6,542 nt of DNA from Lachnospiraceae bacterium (GTDB lineage: Bacteria; Bacillota_A; Clostridia; Lachnospirales; Lachnospiraceae), in NCBI GenBank assembly GCA_003446335.1, contig DMAZ01000266.1:1-6542 (forward strand), in the 5' to 3' direction. Of this stretch, positions 1 to 5,519 are shown piece by piece; the stretch's first letter is position 1; every line of letters begins with the position of its first letter. Under the pieces are notes generated by a model. The model did not search any database. It was not told where the DNA came from and worked only from the letters and a program-made list of their open reading frames with translations. The position numbers and the translations under genes are program-made.

Positions 1-2
1 TG

Positions 3-1199
3 GCCTGCTATGACGGCAATGGATCGAACTTCGGTACACACCCTCAGAATGTACTTCGCGGAATGATCTATGACTCAAAAACATGGGAGTATCCTTATCT
101 CTATAACCTGATCGACCAGTACCGCAGTCTTGAAAAATACAATAACGGTTATGCCTACAACATGATGTTCGTAGGACCGGGCTGGATGAATAAAATGGGA
201 AGGTGGGAAGCACCGTATGAACTGCTCGTAAAATCTTATTCAGACGGATGCAGATATTACGGTGACCTCAAAAAAGAGGGAAAGCTCATAGATCTCACCA
301 TGTCTGAATTTGCCGATTACTACCGGGAAAAGAAATCCTACACCGAGCCGGAATGTGCCCTGTGGAGAGATATCCTGTATGGTTCTGACAAGCAGCTCTT
401 CTGGTACTGCGACCCCTATATGCGCGCAGGTGTCAACATGGATCAGGGCGGCGCCATCTTCGATCTTCGTCCCTATGCCGCAAAACTCAACTGGCCTGTC
501 GGTATCGGTACAAAGCACATTCAGGATGCGTCCTACCCCTTCCTCATCCAGGAGAAATACCGCGCGGGCTACTTTACTCACTATGCAGGGGAAGGCACGA
601 TCCGCAGCGCAAAAATCTGCCACGGAGGTGAGGAAGTCGATCTCTGCCTGACACGGACCCACGCTCACTTCTCAGAGGAAAAACTGACCGGTACAGACGG
701 AAAATCCGTTCCCGGAGCAAGAAGGATCCTGACACTGGATCCTGTCGAGATCGAGTTCCACGATCTTACGATTACCCTGCAGACAGTCATGACTTTTGAA
801 GAGGGATCGGGTGAGATCAAAATCGAGCGCAGGATCCTTTCGATGAGCGATCCGAATGCAGAGGTGGAAATCCGTGAATACATGGTGGCCTGCTACGGCA
901 CGACTGAATACACGGAGGACATGACCGGTATCACGCTTACCGTTACAGATTCCCACGGTAAGGATAAGAGCCTTCATTATGAGTATAAATGCCGTGAAAT
1001 GTCCGAAAACGATGCAGAATGTGTCGAGGCCATCATACCGCAGATCGCAACGAAAGTCTCCATGCGGGCAACTGAGGGCTCTACAGGTATCATCCGGGAG
1101 GGATATGCGTTCTCACCGATGTTCACACTCGGCTTTAACAAAATCGTGAAGAATAAGGAGGTGTATGCGACATGGCTCAGGCTGGAAAAGGCAGATTAA
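3..1199 (+). CDS. Unidentified large aromatic-rich protein, 5' end cut off by window
   Basis: The reading frame is open from the first bases of the window (in-frame codons from base 3) to TAA at 1197-1199, so the gene begins upstream. The Met at base 63 is probably internal, because the 20 codons before it read as ordinary protein (ACYDGNGSNFGTH...). About 398 residues are visible. The first half is rich in Tyr, Trp, Met and Gly (for example WEYPYLYNL, FVGPGWMNKMGRWEAPYELL, FWYCDPYMR). The second half alternates short polar and hydrophobic stretches typical of a beta-sandwich (ILTLDPVEIEFHDLTITLQTVMTF and what follows). No signal peptide or membrane segment is visible in the part present. The aromatic-rich front plus beta-rich rear would suit a carbohydrate-active or sugar-binding enzyme, but I recognise no family motif, so this is only a guess. 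The next gene starts inside its last codons. Confidence 0.8.
   Translation, partial: ACYDGNGSNFGTHPQNVLRGMIYDSKTWEYPYLYNLIDQYRSLEKYNNGYAYNMMFVGPGWMNKMGRWEAPYELLVKSYSDGCRYYGDLKKEGKLIDLTMSEFADYYREKKSYTEPECALWRDILYGSDKQLFWYCDPYMRAGVNMDQGGAIFDLRPYAAKLNWPVGIGTKHIQDASYPFLIQEKYRAGYFTHYAGEGTIRSAKICHGGEEVDLCLTRTHAHFSEEKLTGTDGKSVPGARRILTLDPVEIEFHDLTITLQTVMTFEEGSGEIKIERRILSMSDPNAEVEIREYMVACYGTTEYTEDMTGITLTVTDSHGKDKSLHYEYKCREMSENDAECVEAIIPQIATKVSMRATEGSTGIIREGYAFSPMFTLGFNKIVKNKEVYATWLRLEKAD
1155..1163 (+). promoter_or_regulatory. Strong ribosome binding site for the zinc-ribbon gene, inside the upstream CDS
   Basis: AAGGAGGTG is a nearly complete complement of the 16S rRNA 3' end. It sits 8 bases before the ATG at 1172 and lies within the last codons of the preceding gene. 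It fixes the start of the small downstream gene and suggests that the two are translationally coupled. Confidence 0.85.
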
Positions 1200-1390
1200 A
1201 TTACAGATGCCCGTCGTGCTTCATGCGGGATCTCGACATCGATATGTTCTATGACAGGGACAGGAAAGAGTATTACTGCCTCCGCTGCCAGTACACAGGC
1301 ACCGAGGAAGAAGTTCTTCAGTGGAACGAGTTGGTCCGAAAGCGCTACAAGGTAATGGATCAGAGAATAACAAAATTTGACTTCGACTGA
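1172..1390 (+). CDS. Small zinc-ribbon protein, function unknown
   Basis: This 72-residue protein has two CxxC knuckles, CPSC (residues 13-16) and CLRC (36-39), separated by 19 residues. That is the pattern of a four-cysteine zinc ribbon. The segment between them (DLDIDMFYDRDRKEYY) would form the beta-hairpin of the ribbon. The C-terminal part (TEEEVLQWNELVRKRYKVMD) looks helical and charged. The start is supported by an excellent ribosome site, and the gene overlaps the preceding CDS by 28 bases in another frame, so the two are co-transcribed and probably translationally coupled. Such small ribbons often bind nucleic acid or act as protein adaptors, but nothing here shows which. The gene is followed by a strong terminator, so it is the last gene of its operon. 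Confidence 0.85.
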   Translation: MAQAGKGRLNYRCPSCFMRDLDIDMFYDRDRKEYYCLRCQYTGTEEEVLQWNELVRKRYKVMDQRITKFDFD

Positions 1391-1418
1391 TCTGTCTGAA
1401 AAGACAGTAAAACACAAG

Positions 1419-1468
1419 AAGGATCTGTTTTTGACTTCCCCGGAAGGAAGAAAAACAGATCCTTTTTT
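1419..1468 (+). terminator. Long-stemmed intrinsic terminator, probably shared by convergent genes
   Basis: A perfect 14-bp stem pairs AAGGATCTGTTTTT (1419-1432) with AAAAACAGATCCTT (1451-1464). After a GA bulge it continues inward with CTTCC (1435-1439) against GGAAG (1446-1450). TTTT follows at once, then a T-rich tail to about 1478. It lies 28 bases after the zinc-ribbon stop. On the opposite strand it lies about 20 bases past the thiN stop, but the tract after the stem there is less T-rich (CTTGTGTTTT), so termination in that direction would be weaker. A small separate stem-loop with a GAAA tetraloop (CTGTCT/AGACAG, 1392-1407) precedes it without a T tract. Confidence 0.9.
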
Positions 1469-1483
1469 ATTCCTTTTATAAGA

Positions 1484-2119
1484 TCAGATATGCTCACCTT
1501 TCTTCAGTCTCGAGCACATCACCATCAGAATCCCATGTCCGACCGATATGTTGGCCGTATCCGACTCCCATGTATTACTCACACCGAGCGGAAAGGCATT
1601 GGTCAATGCCACCTTCTCACAGGTATACTTTGTGCCGGTGATCGTAACCTCTTCGCAGGTATCCGACAATGCAAAAACCGACAGTGACCAGCCATCCTTC
1701 CGGGGAAGTATAAGTTGACCGCAGCTAAAGATATACGTTTCTGTATCTTTCCCGATGAGGAGTGCACGTCCTCCGTGGGCAGCGATGAACGCGCCTGTCT
1801 GTATGTTCGAAAAGGTGTGATCCAGGCGGCCTCCGAAGGCACAGCACACCGCGATCTCCCGATATCCCAGATCCAGTGCGTGCCGGACAGCCAGCATCGT
1901 ATCCGTATCGTCCTTTCTTGTCGGGAACCGCTCGATCGGAACGCCGCTGTCAGGCTGCGGGGCGGAATCAAAATCCCCGACGATCAGGTCGGGCTCAATA
2001 TTCATTTTCTGCGCATACTGCCATCCACGGTCACAGGCGATCACATAGCGGACGCGCAAAAGAGAGTCCGGCAGTTCCGAGTAATCTCCTCCGGAAATAA
2101 TTAAGCATGAACCTTCCAT
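1484..2119 (-). CDS. thiN: Thiamine pyrophosphokinase
   Basis: The enzyme transfers pyrophosphate from ATP to thiamine, giving the cofactor thiamine diphosphate directly. It works in the cytoplasm and is used for salvage of imported thiamine. The 211 residues match the usual bacterial length. Family motifs appear in order: ACDRG (28-32; more often ADGG or CDGG), PDLIVGDFDS (43-52) with the acidic metal/ATP-binding residues, KDDTDT (69-74), GGRLDHTFSN (96-105), and near the end GVSNTW (179-184), part of the thiamine-binding region. The first half is the catalytic domain and the second the beta-rich thiamine-binding domain. The ATG is preceded by GGAGAG at 7 bases. The gene has its own promoter after bioB and converges on the + strand operon. 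No TPP riboswitch fits in its short leader. Confidence 0.95.
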   Translation of the reverse strand: MEGSCLIISGGDYSELPDSLLRVRYVIACDRGWQYAQKMNIEPDLIVGDFDSAPQPDSGVPIERFPTRKDDTDTMLAVRHALDLGYREIAVCCAFGGRLDHTFSNIQTGAFIAAHGGRALLIGKDTETYIFSCGQLILPRKDGWSLSVFALSDTCEEVTITGTKYTCEKVALTNAFPLGVSNTWESDTANISVGHGILMVMCSRLKKGEHI

Positions 2120-2126
2120 AATCTAT

Positions 2127-2132
2127 CTCTCC
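2127..2132 (-). promoter_or_regulatory. Ribosome binding site of thiN
   Basis: On the - strand this reads GGAGAG, followed by 7 bases and the ATG ending at 2119. It supports the chosen thiN start. Confidence 0.7.
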
Positions 2133-2156
2133 GCTGTTCTTCCAATGATACACTCT

Positions 2157-2165
2157 ATTATACCA
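2157..2165 (-). promoter_or_regulatory. Extended -10 promoter for thiN
   Basis: The - strand reads TGGTATAAT, a perfect TATAAT with the TGn extension. No good -35 box lies 16-18 bases upstream, as is common for extended -10 promoters. Transcription would start near 2150, giving a leader of about 30 bases before thiN. No convincing terminator separates it from bioB, only a weak 5-bp TTCAG/CTGAA pairing, so read-through from bioB is also possible. Confidence 0.6.
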
Positions 2166-2210
2166 TATTTCAGAATGCGCTCTCTCGTCCGGCTGCAGTC
2201 CTGCCTGAAT

Positions 2211-3209
2211 TTAATGAGTATTCCTCTGAATTCCGATTACTGTCCTGCCCATATCAAGGAACATTTCTCTGTCTCTCCGGATCGTCGAGCCCGTCGTCGT
2301 CAGCATGTTCCCGGTAATTGCAGAGCTCGCTCCGCTCTCAAAAGCTTTTCTGCCGTTCTCTCCCAGAAGCAGTCTTCCGGCCGCAATGCGGATATTACTC
2401 TCCGGATTTATGTAGCGGAATATTGCCACTGTCCTGAGTATTTCTTCTCTCGTCAGAGTCGGCAGATTCTCCAGCGGCGTTCCGGGTATGGGAAGCAATG
2501 AATTGATCGGGATCGATTTTATTTCGAGCTCGGACAGGTCAAATGCCATGTCGATCCGGTCATCCATACTCTCTCCCATCCCGATGATACCTCCCGAGCA
2601 AACGGTGAGTCCGGCTGCCCGGGCCCGCTTGATATTCGCAATCTTATCATCAAATGTATGCGTCGTGCAGACAGAAGGAAAAAACCTGCGTGATGTCTCA
2701 ATATTATTATGATATCTCCTTACACCTGCTTCATACAGTCTGTCGAACTGCTCCTGCGTCAGAAATCCGAGAGAAGCGCAGAGGGATATTTTAAGCTCTC
2801 TGTGCAGTCTTTCGTATATTTCCACAATTTTTTCAAAATCAGCGCAGGATGGATGGTGACCGGAGATAACAATGGCGAATCTGTCAACGCCTTCCTTCTC
2901 ATTGGCTTTCGCTTCGGCATATACGGTATCATAGTCAAGCAGACCGTACACCTCACAGGCCGTATGATTATGGGCAGACTGTGCACAGAACCGACAGTTC
3001 TCACTGCAGTTCCCGCTTTTTCCGGATATGATCGAGCACAGATCCACGCGGTCTCCGCTGAAATGTTTTCTGATCCTGTCAGCCCCTTCCGTAAGAGCAT
3101 CCAGATCACAGGTCTTAAAGAACGCTCTGTCTTCATCTCTCTTCAGTCTTCTTCCGTCTATCACTTCTCCGGCGAGCGCCAGAACATCCACCATTTTTGT
3201 TTCTTCCAT
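2211..3209 (-). CDS. bioB: Biotin synthase, anaerobe-type variant
   Basis: BioB is a radical-SAM enzyme that inserts sulfur into dethiobiotin to make biotin, the last step of the pathway. The 332 residues are a normal length. The radical-SAM [4Fe-4S] motif is CSENCRFC (Cys68, Cys72, Cys75). Family motifs are present: YHNNIETS (166-173), VCSGGIIGMGE (203-213), SIPINSL (232-238) and NIRIAAGR (272-279). Of the four ligands of the classical auxiliary [2Fe-2S] cluster, two cysteines (Cys144, Cys204) and the arginine (Arg274) are kept. The first cysteine (E. coli Cys97, in RFCMG) is alanine here (RFAIV, Ala112). An additional cysteine, Cys58 in DLCSII, lies ten residues before the radical-SAM motif. 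Both points fit the variant of obligate anaerobes, reported to carry a larger auxiliary iron-sulfur cluster. The gene starts one base after the symporter stop, behind AGAAGGG. A second possible start is Met6, behind GGAAG. No other biotin synthesis gene is in the window. Confidence 0.96.
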   Translation of the reverse strand: MEETKMVDVLALAGEVIDGRRLKRDEDRAFFKTCDLDALTEGADRIRKHFSGDRVDLCSIISGKSGNCSENCRFCAQSAHNHTACEVYGLLDYDTVYAEAKANEKEGVDRFAIVISGHHPSCADFEKIVEIYERLHRELKISLCASLGFLTQEQFDRLYEAGVRRYHNNIETSRRFFPSVCTTHTFDDKIANIKRARAAGLTVCSGGIIGMGESMDDRIDMAFDLSELEIKSIPINSLLPIPGTPLENLPTLTREEILRTVAIFRYINPESNIRIAAGRLLLGENGRKAFESGASSAITGNMLTTTGSTIRRDREMFLDMGRTVIGIQRNTH

Positions 3210-3210
3210 A

Positions 3211-4587
3211 TTACCCTTCTTTTCTTTTTATCGAGAACAGAGAAATCACCAGAGAGAGTCCCATCCCGATCAGTGTAAGATACTGCAGGATGACTGCCGG
3301 AATTCCGACCGCCGCCAGAACCCCTCCGAAATATGTACCCGCCAGTCCAAAAAGACCGCCTACCATAACTGCTGCCAGCCATACGCCGGTCCTGACACCG
3401 GCCCCTGAGAAGGCATACACAGCGATCATGAGCGGGAATATAACGCCCGGCGTATAGATAGAATACGCTCCCGTAAGAAGACTCATGATGTCTCCTCTTC
3501 CCAGTAAGGCCAGGGCAAGTGCAAGACCTCCGATCACCATGACCGTTATTCTCACTCCCATGACACTTTCTTTCCTCAGGATATCCTTAACGAAAATCGT
3601 GGACGCATTTATGATGCAGGTATCCGTTGAGGAAAGTATGGCGGAAAGAAGACCGAATATCAGCAGTATCGTCACAAATCTCGGAAGCATGGAAGCAGCA
3701 TACAGCAAAGCACCGCTGTCTCCCAGCTCTTCCGGCGTAACGTTGTATCGGATCCACATACCGATAAGCGTGATGACTGCTGAAAAAATCAGCAAGGCGA
3801 TGCCTGATATGCGGGCTGATCTTCTGGCAATGTCTTTGTTCCCGGAAATGAAATTTCGGGACATAATGTCCGGCCCCAGAAAGTAGACGCCACCGATGAC
3901 GAAGAACTGGGTGAAAAGATTTGCCGGTGTATAGTTTTCATTCAGAAGTTCAATGTTCCTTGCAACATCCGCAGTATTGCCGCCCTTCACAAAATACAGA
4001 TAGCAGGCACATACGAAGACACCGAACAGGATCAGGATCAGCTGCAGTTTATCCGTCCGGACGACTGACATCTGACCGCCAATCGTCGTGTAGGCGATCA
4101 CGATCAGGGAAACCATTATAAAGACCAGTCTGTCACTTTTTCCCAGCGCATAAGTGATCAGGCTGTTCATAGCGACCAGCTGCCCGGCGATGACGCCGAT
4201 CCAGGAAATGACAATAATGAAAGCTATCAGCAGCTCCGCAGGTCTGCCTGCCGTTTTACCGGCCAGATCCGGCAATGTATCCGCATTTATCTCCCTGACT
4301 CTCCCGGATAGAAAGAAAGACTGGAGGATCAGTCCCAGAGCCCCGAAAGCAAGCCACCATATTCCGGGAAAACCGATTTTATATACCGTATCTGTGATGC
4401 CGATTGTGGTTGAAGCACCGACGACAGTTGCCATCAGGGTCATAACGACGGCAAAGGTTCCCTGGTTCTTCCCCGCCACAGAATAATCGGTAAAATTATG
4501 TATGCTCTTTATGTCAAGGATACCGATTACGATAAAGACGCACAGATATACAATTAAGGCAATAAAAAAGGTATTATTCATGATCAT
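3211..4587 (-). CDS. Sodium:solute symporter (SSS family), candidate biotin or dethiobiotin importer
   Basis: This is a 458-residue, very hydrophobic protein with about 12-13 membrane segments. It should be an inner-membrane carrier that uses the sodium gradient. SSS marks: an early DYSVAGKNQG (34-43) after the first helix, TVVGASTTIG (54-63) in the second, the family signature YTTIGGQMSVVRTDKLQ (166-182), and LSAILSSTDTCIINAST (314-330) with the Ser-Ser-Thr of the Na2 sodium site. The family carries sugars, proline, pantothenate (PanF) and, in animals, biotin (SMVT), so family membership alone does not give the substrate. Context does point to one. The gene forms an operon with bioB (1-base gap), and its promoter is covered by a BirA-type operator. 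Import of biotin or of dethiobiotin, the BioB substrate, is my inference. The start ATG is preceded by AAGAGAG; Met3 is an alternative start. Confidence 0.92.
   Translation of the reverse strand: MIMNNTFFIALIVYLCVFIVIGILDIKSIHNFTDYSVAGKNQGTFAVVMTLMATVVGASTTIGITDTVYKIGFPGIWWLAFGALGLILQSFFLSGRVREINADTLPDLAGKTAGRPAELLIAFIIVISWIGVIAGQLVAMNSLITYALGKSDRLVFIMVSLIVIAYTTIGGQMSVVRTDKLQLILILFGVFVCACYLYFVKGGNTADVARNIELLNENYTPANLFTQFFVIGGVYFLGPDIMSRNFISGNKDIARRSARISGIALLIFSAVITLIGMWIRYNVTPEELGDSGALLYAASMLPRFVTILLIFGLLSAILSSTDTCIINASTIFVKDILRKESVMGVRITVMVIGGLALALALLGRGDIMSLLTGAYSIYTPGVIFPLMIAVYAFSGAGVRTGVWLAAVMVGGLFGLAGTYFGGVLAAVGIPAVILQYLTLIGMGLSLVISLFSIKRKEG
3214..3220 (-). promoter_or_regulatory. Ribosome binding site of bioB within the symporter 3' end
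   Basis: The - strand reads AGAAGGG, directly before the symporter TAA and 4 bases before the bioB ATG (GGGTAATATG). This arrangement means bioB is very likely translated from the same message, coupled to the symporter. Confidence 0.65.
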
Positions 4588-4645
4588 CCAGTCTCTCTTC
4601 CAAATAGTAAGTCACATGTCTCCGGTAACCAGGAAGCCATGTATA

Positions 4646-4674
4646 GTTATAACAGAGGACGGCGGGAATGTCAA
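4646..4674 (-). promoter_or_regulatory. Promoter of the symporter-bioB operon
   Basis: On the - strand TTGACA (4674-4669) is a perfect -35 box. It is followed by exactly 17 bases and TATAAC (4651-4646), one base off the consensus -10. Transcription should start near 4639, about 50 bases before the symporter ATG. The -35 box lies inside one half-site of the BirA-type operator, so a bound repressor would exclude RNA polymerase. Confidence 0.8.
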
Positions 4675-4709
4675 CCTTGCATTATATCAGGGTTGACATT
4701 CCCGCCGTC
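4658..4709. repeat. Perfect 19-bp inverted repeat enclosing the operator
   Basis: The two arms (4658-4676 and 4691-4709) are exact reverse complements over 19 bases. They extend 9 bases beyond the operator half-sites as GACGGCGGG/CCCGCCGTC. As RNA the stem could lengthen inward by three pairs (one G-U) to an 8-base loop. It has no T tract on either side, so it is not an ordinary intrinsic terminator. It could hamper read-through from the BirA-like gene or strengthen the protein-binding site. Confidence 0.85.
4667..4700. promoter_or_regulatory. BirA-type biotin operator
   Basis: AATGTCAACC (4667-4676), 14 bases, then GGTTGACATT (4691-4700) form a perfect inverted repeat. Known BirA operators in both Gram-negative and Gram-positive bacteria have the form TTGTnAACC-N14/15-GGTTnACAA. 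This site matches in half-site, orientation and spacing, differing mainly in the outermost bases. It overlaps the -35 box of the symporter-bioB promoter and sits directly after a BirA-like gene. Binding is inferred, not shown. Confidence 0.82.
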
Positions 4710-4741
4710 ATAGTAATTTTCCTTCCGTAAAAACGTTACTG

Positions 4742-5503
4742 TTACCACCAGAGTGATAATCCGCCGATGATCTCGGCGATCACTCTGTTCCGCTGGGGAC
4801 TCAGGCCATGGATACTCCGGAGCTTTTCTGCCCGTATCCCGATTCCGGCTATATAATTACTGTATTCGCCTGTTTCCAGATCTGATATGCCCTCCGTGAG
4901 AATACCGCAGACTTTCTCAGAACCTACATAAACGGAACTGTCTCTTCTTCTCTCAGTCTTCACCTGATAGAGCCGCTCGAGAACATCTGTCACCGTATCG
5001 GATATGAATGTGGTCACAGGAATATCCTTTTTCCGGATCATCTCCGGTTCCAGGATCACACTGAAATATATTCCGCCTTCCGGAGAGGAAAAGCTGCTTC
5101 CGCTATGTCCCCTGCCGGCCGTCTGCTGTCTGGCAACGAAGACCGTTCCGTGTGTCATACTGTCATTGCTGAATATCAGATTCCGTTTTGCCTCATTGTT
5201 CGTAGAATCGAGTGTATCGTAAACGAATACTTTTTCAGAGCAGATCTTTCCTCCTTCATCCGCATCACTGCCCGAATCCAGATACATACAGATCCCCGCT
5301 CTGGAGATGATGTCGCTGGTCTCTTCCAGCATATATCCACGATTGGTCACGGATTTGATCGGGTACCCGCTCTTTTTCAGTTCAGCAATGCTCTTCCATA
5401 TGGCATTTCTTGAAACATTGCATTCTCCGGCCAGCATCTCTCCGGAAATATACGTACCTTTTCCCTTTTCCAGTGCTCTCAGCACTTTTTCCTTTGTATT
5501 CAT
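4742..5503 (-). CDS. BirA-like biotin repressor with altered ligase domain
   Basis: BirA proteins join biotin to carboxylases through biotinyl-AMP, and those with an N-terminal helix-turn-helix also repress biotin genes. Here residues 1-65 form a well-conserved HTH (VSRNAIWKSIAELKKSGYPI, then the NRGYML wing). The core keeps DTLDSTN (96-102), QQTAGRG (126-132) and KVCGILTEG (197-205). It departs at the key sites. GRGRRG is GRGHSG (130-135), so the arginine matching E. coli Arg118 is His133. KWPND is replaced by KTERRRDSS (182-190). The Asn normally after GIGI is Arg224. The protein stops at 253 residues, without the C-terminal SH3-like domain of the usual 320-residue enzyme. I infer a regulator with weak or no ligase activity; a decaying gene is the alternative. 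It starts 16 bases after pta, with only a weak ribosome site (AAAGAG), and lies just upstream of the operator. Confidence 0.88.
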   Translation of the reverse strand: MNTKEKVLRALEKGKGTYISGEMLAGECNVSRNAIWKSIAELKKSGYPIKSVTNRGYMLEETSDIISRAGICMYLDSGSDADEGGKICSEKVFVYDTLDSTNNEAKRNLIFSNDSMTHGTVFVARQQTAGRGHSGSSFSSPEGGIYFSVILEPEMIRKKDIPVTTFISDTVTDVLERLYQVKTERRRDSSVYVGSEKVCGILTEGISDLETGEYSNYIAGIGIRAEKLRSIHGLSPQRNRVIAEIIGGLSLWW

Positions 5504-5519
5504 CCGGGCAGCTCTTTCT

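Noticed and set aside
240..668. Open frame of 142 codons on the - strand opposite the first gene
   Set aside because: The + strand frame is continuous and protein-like with an overlapping downstream partner. The antisense frame has no ribosome site and no family resemblance.
2120..2210. Possible TPP riboswitch before thiN
   Set aside because: The stretch between bioB and thiN is only 91 bases, with the promoter in its middle, leaving a leader of about 30 bases. No conserved THI-box segments are seen.
2709..3278. Open frame of 189 codons on the + strand opposite bioB
   Set aside because: It lies antisense to a clear BioB, has no ribosome site or recognisable composition, and runs across the bioB-symporter junction. 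It is a shadow of the real genes.
4693..4721. Possible + strand promoter starting from TTGACA in the right arm of the palindrome
   Set aside because: The TTGACA arises from the symmetry of the inverted repeat. The matching -10 region (AATTTT/ATTTTC) is poor and no + strand gene follows.
5472..5490. AGTGCT-CTC-AGCACT followed by TTTT on the + strand, resembling a small terminator
   Set aside because: It lies within the first codons of the BirA-like gene on the other strand. The stem is only 6 bp and no + strand transcript is expected there. It could at most end antisense transcription.
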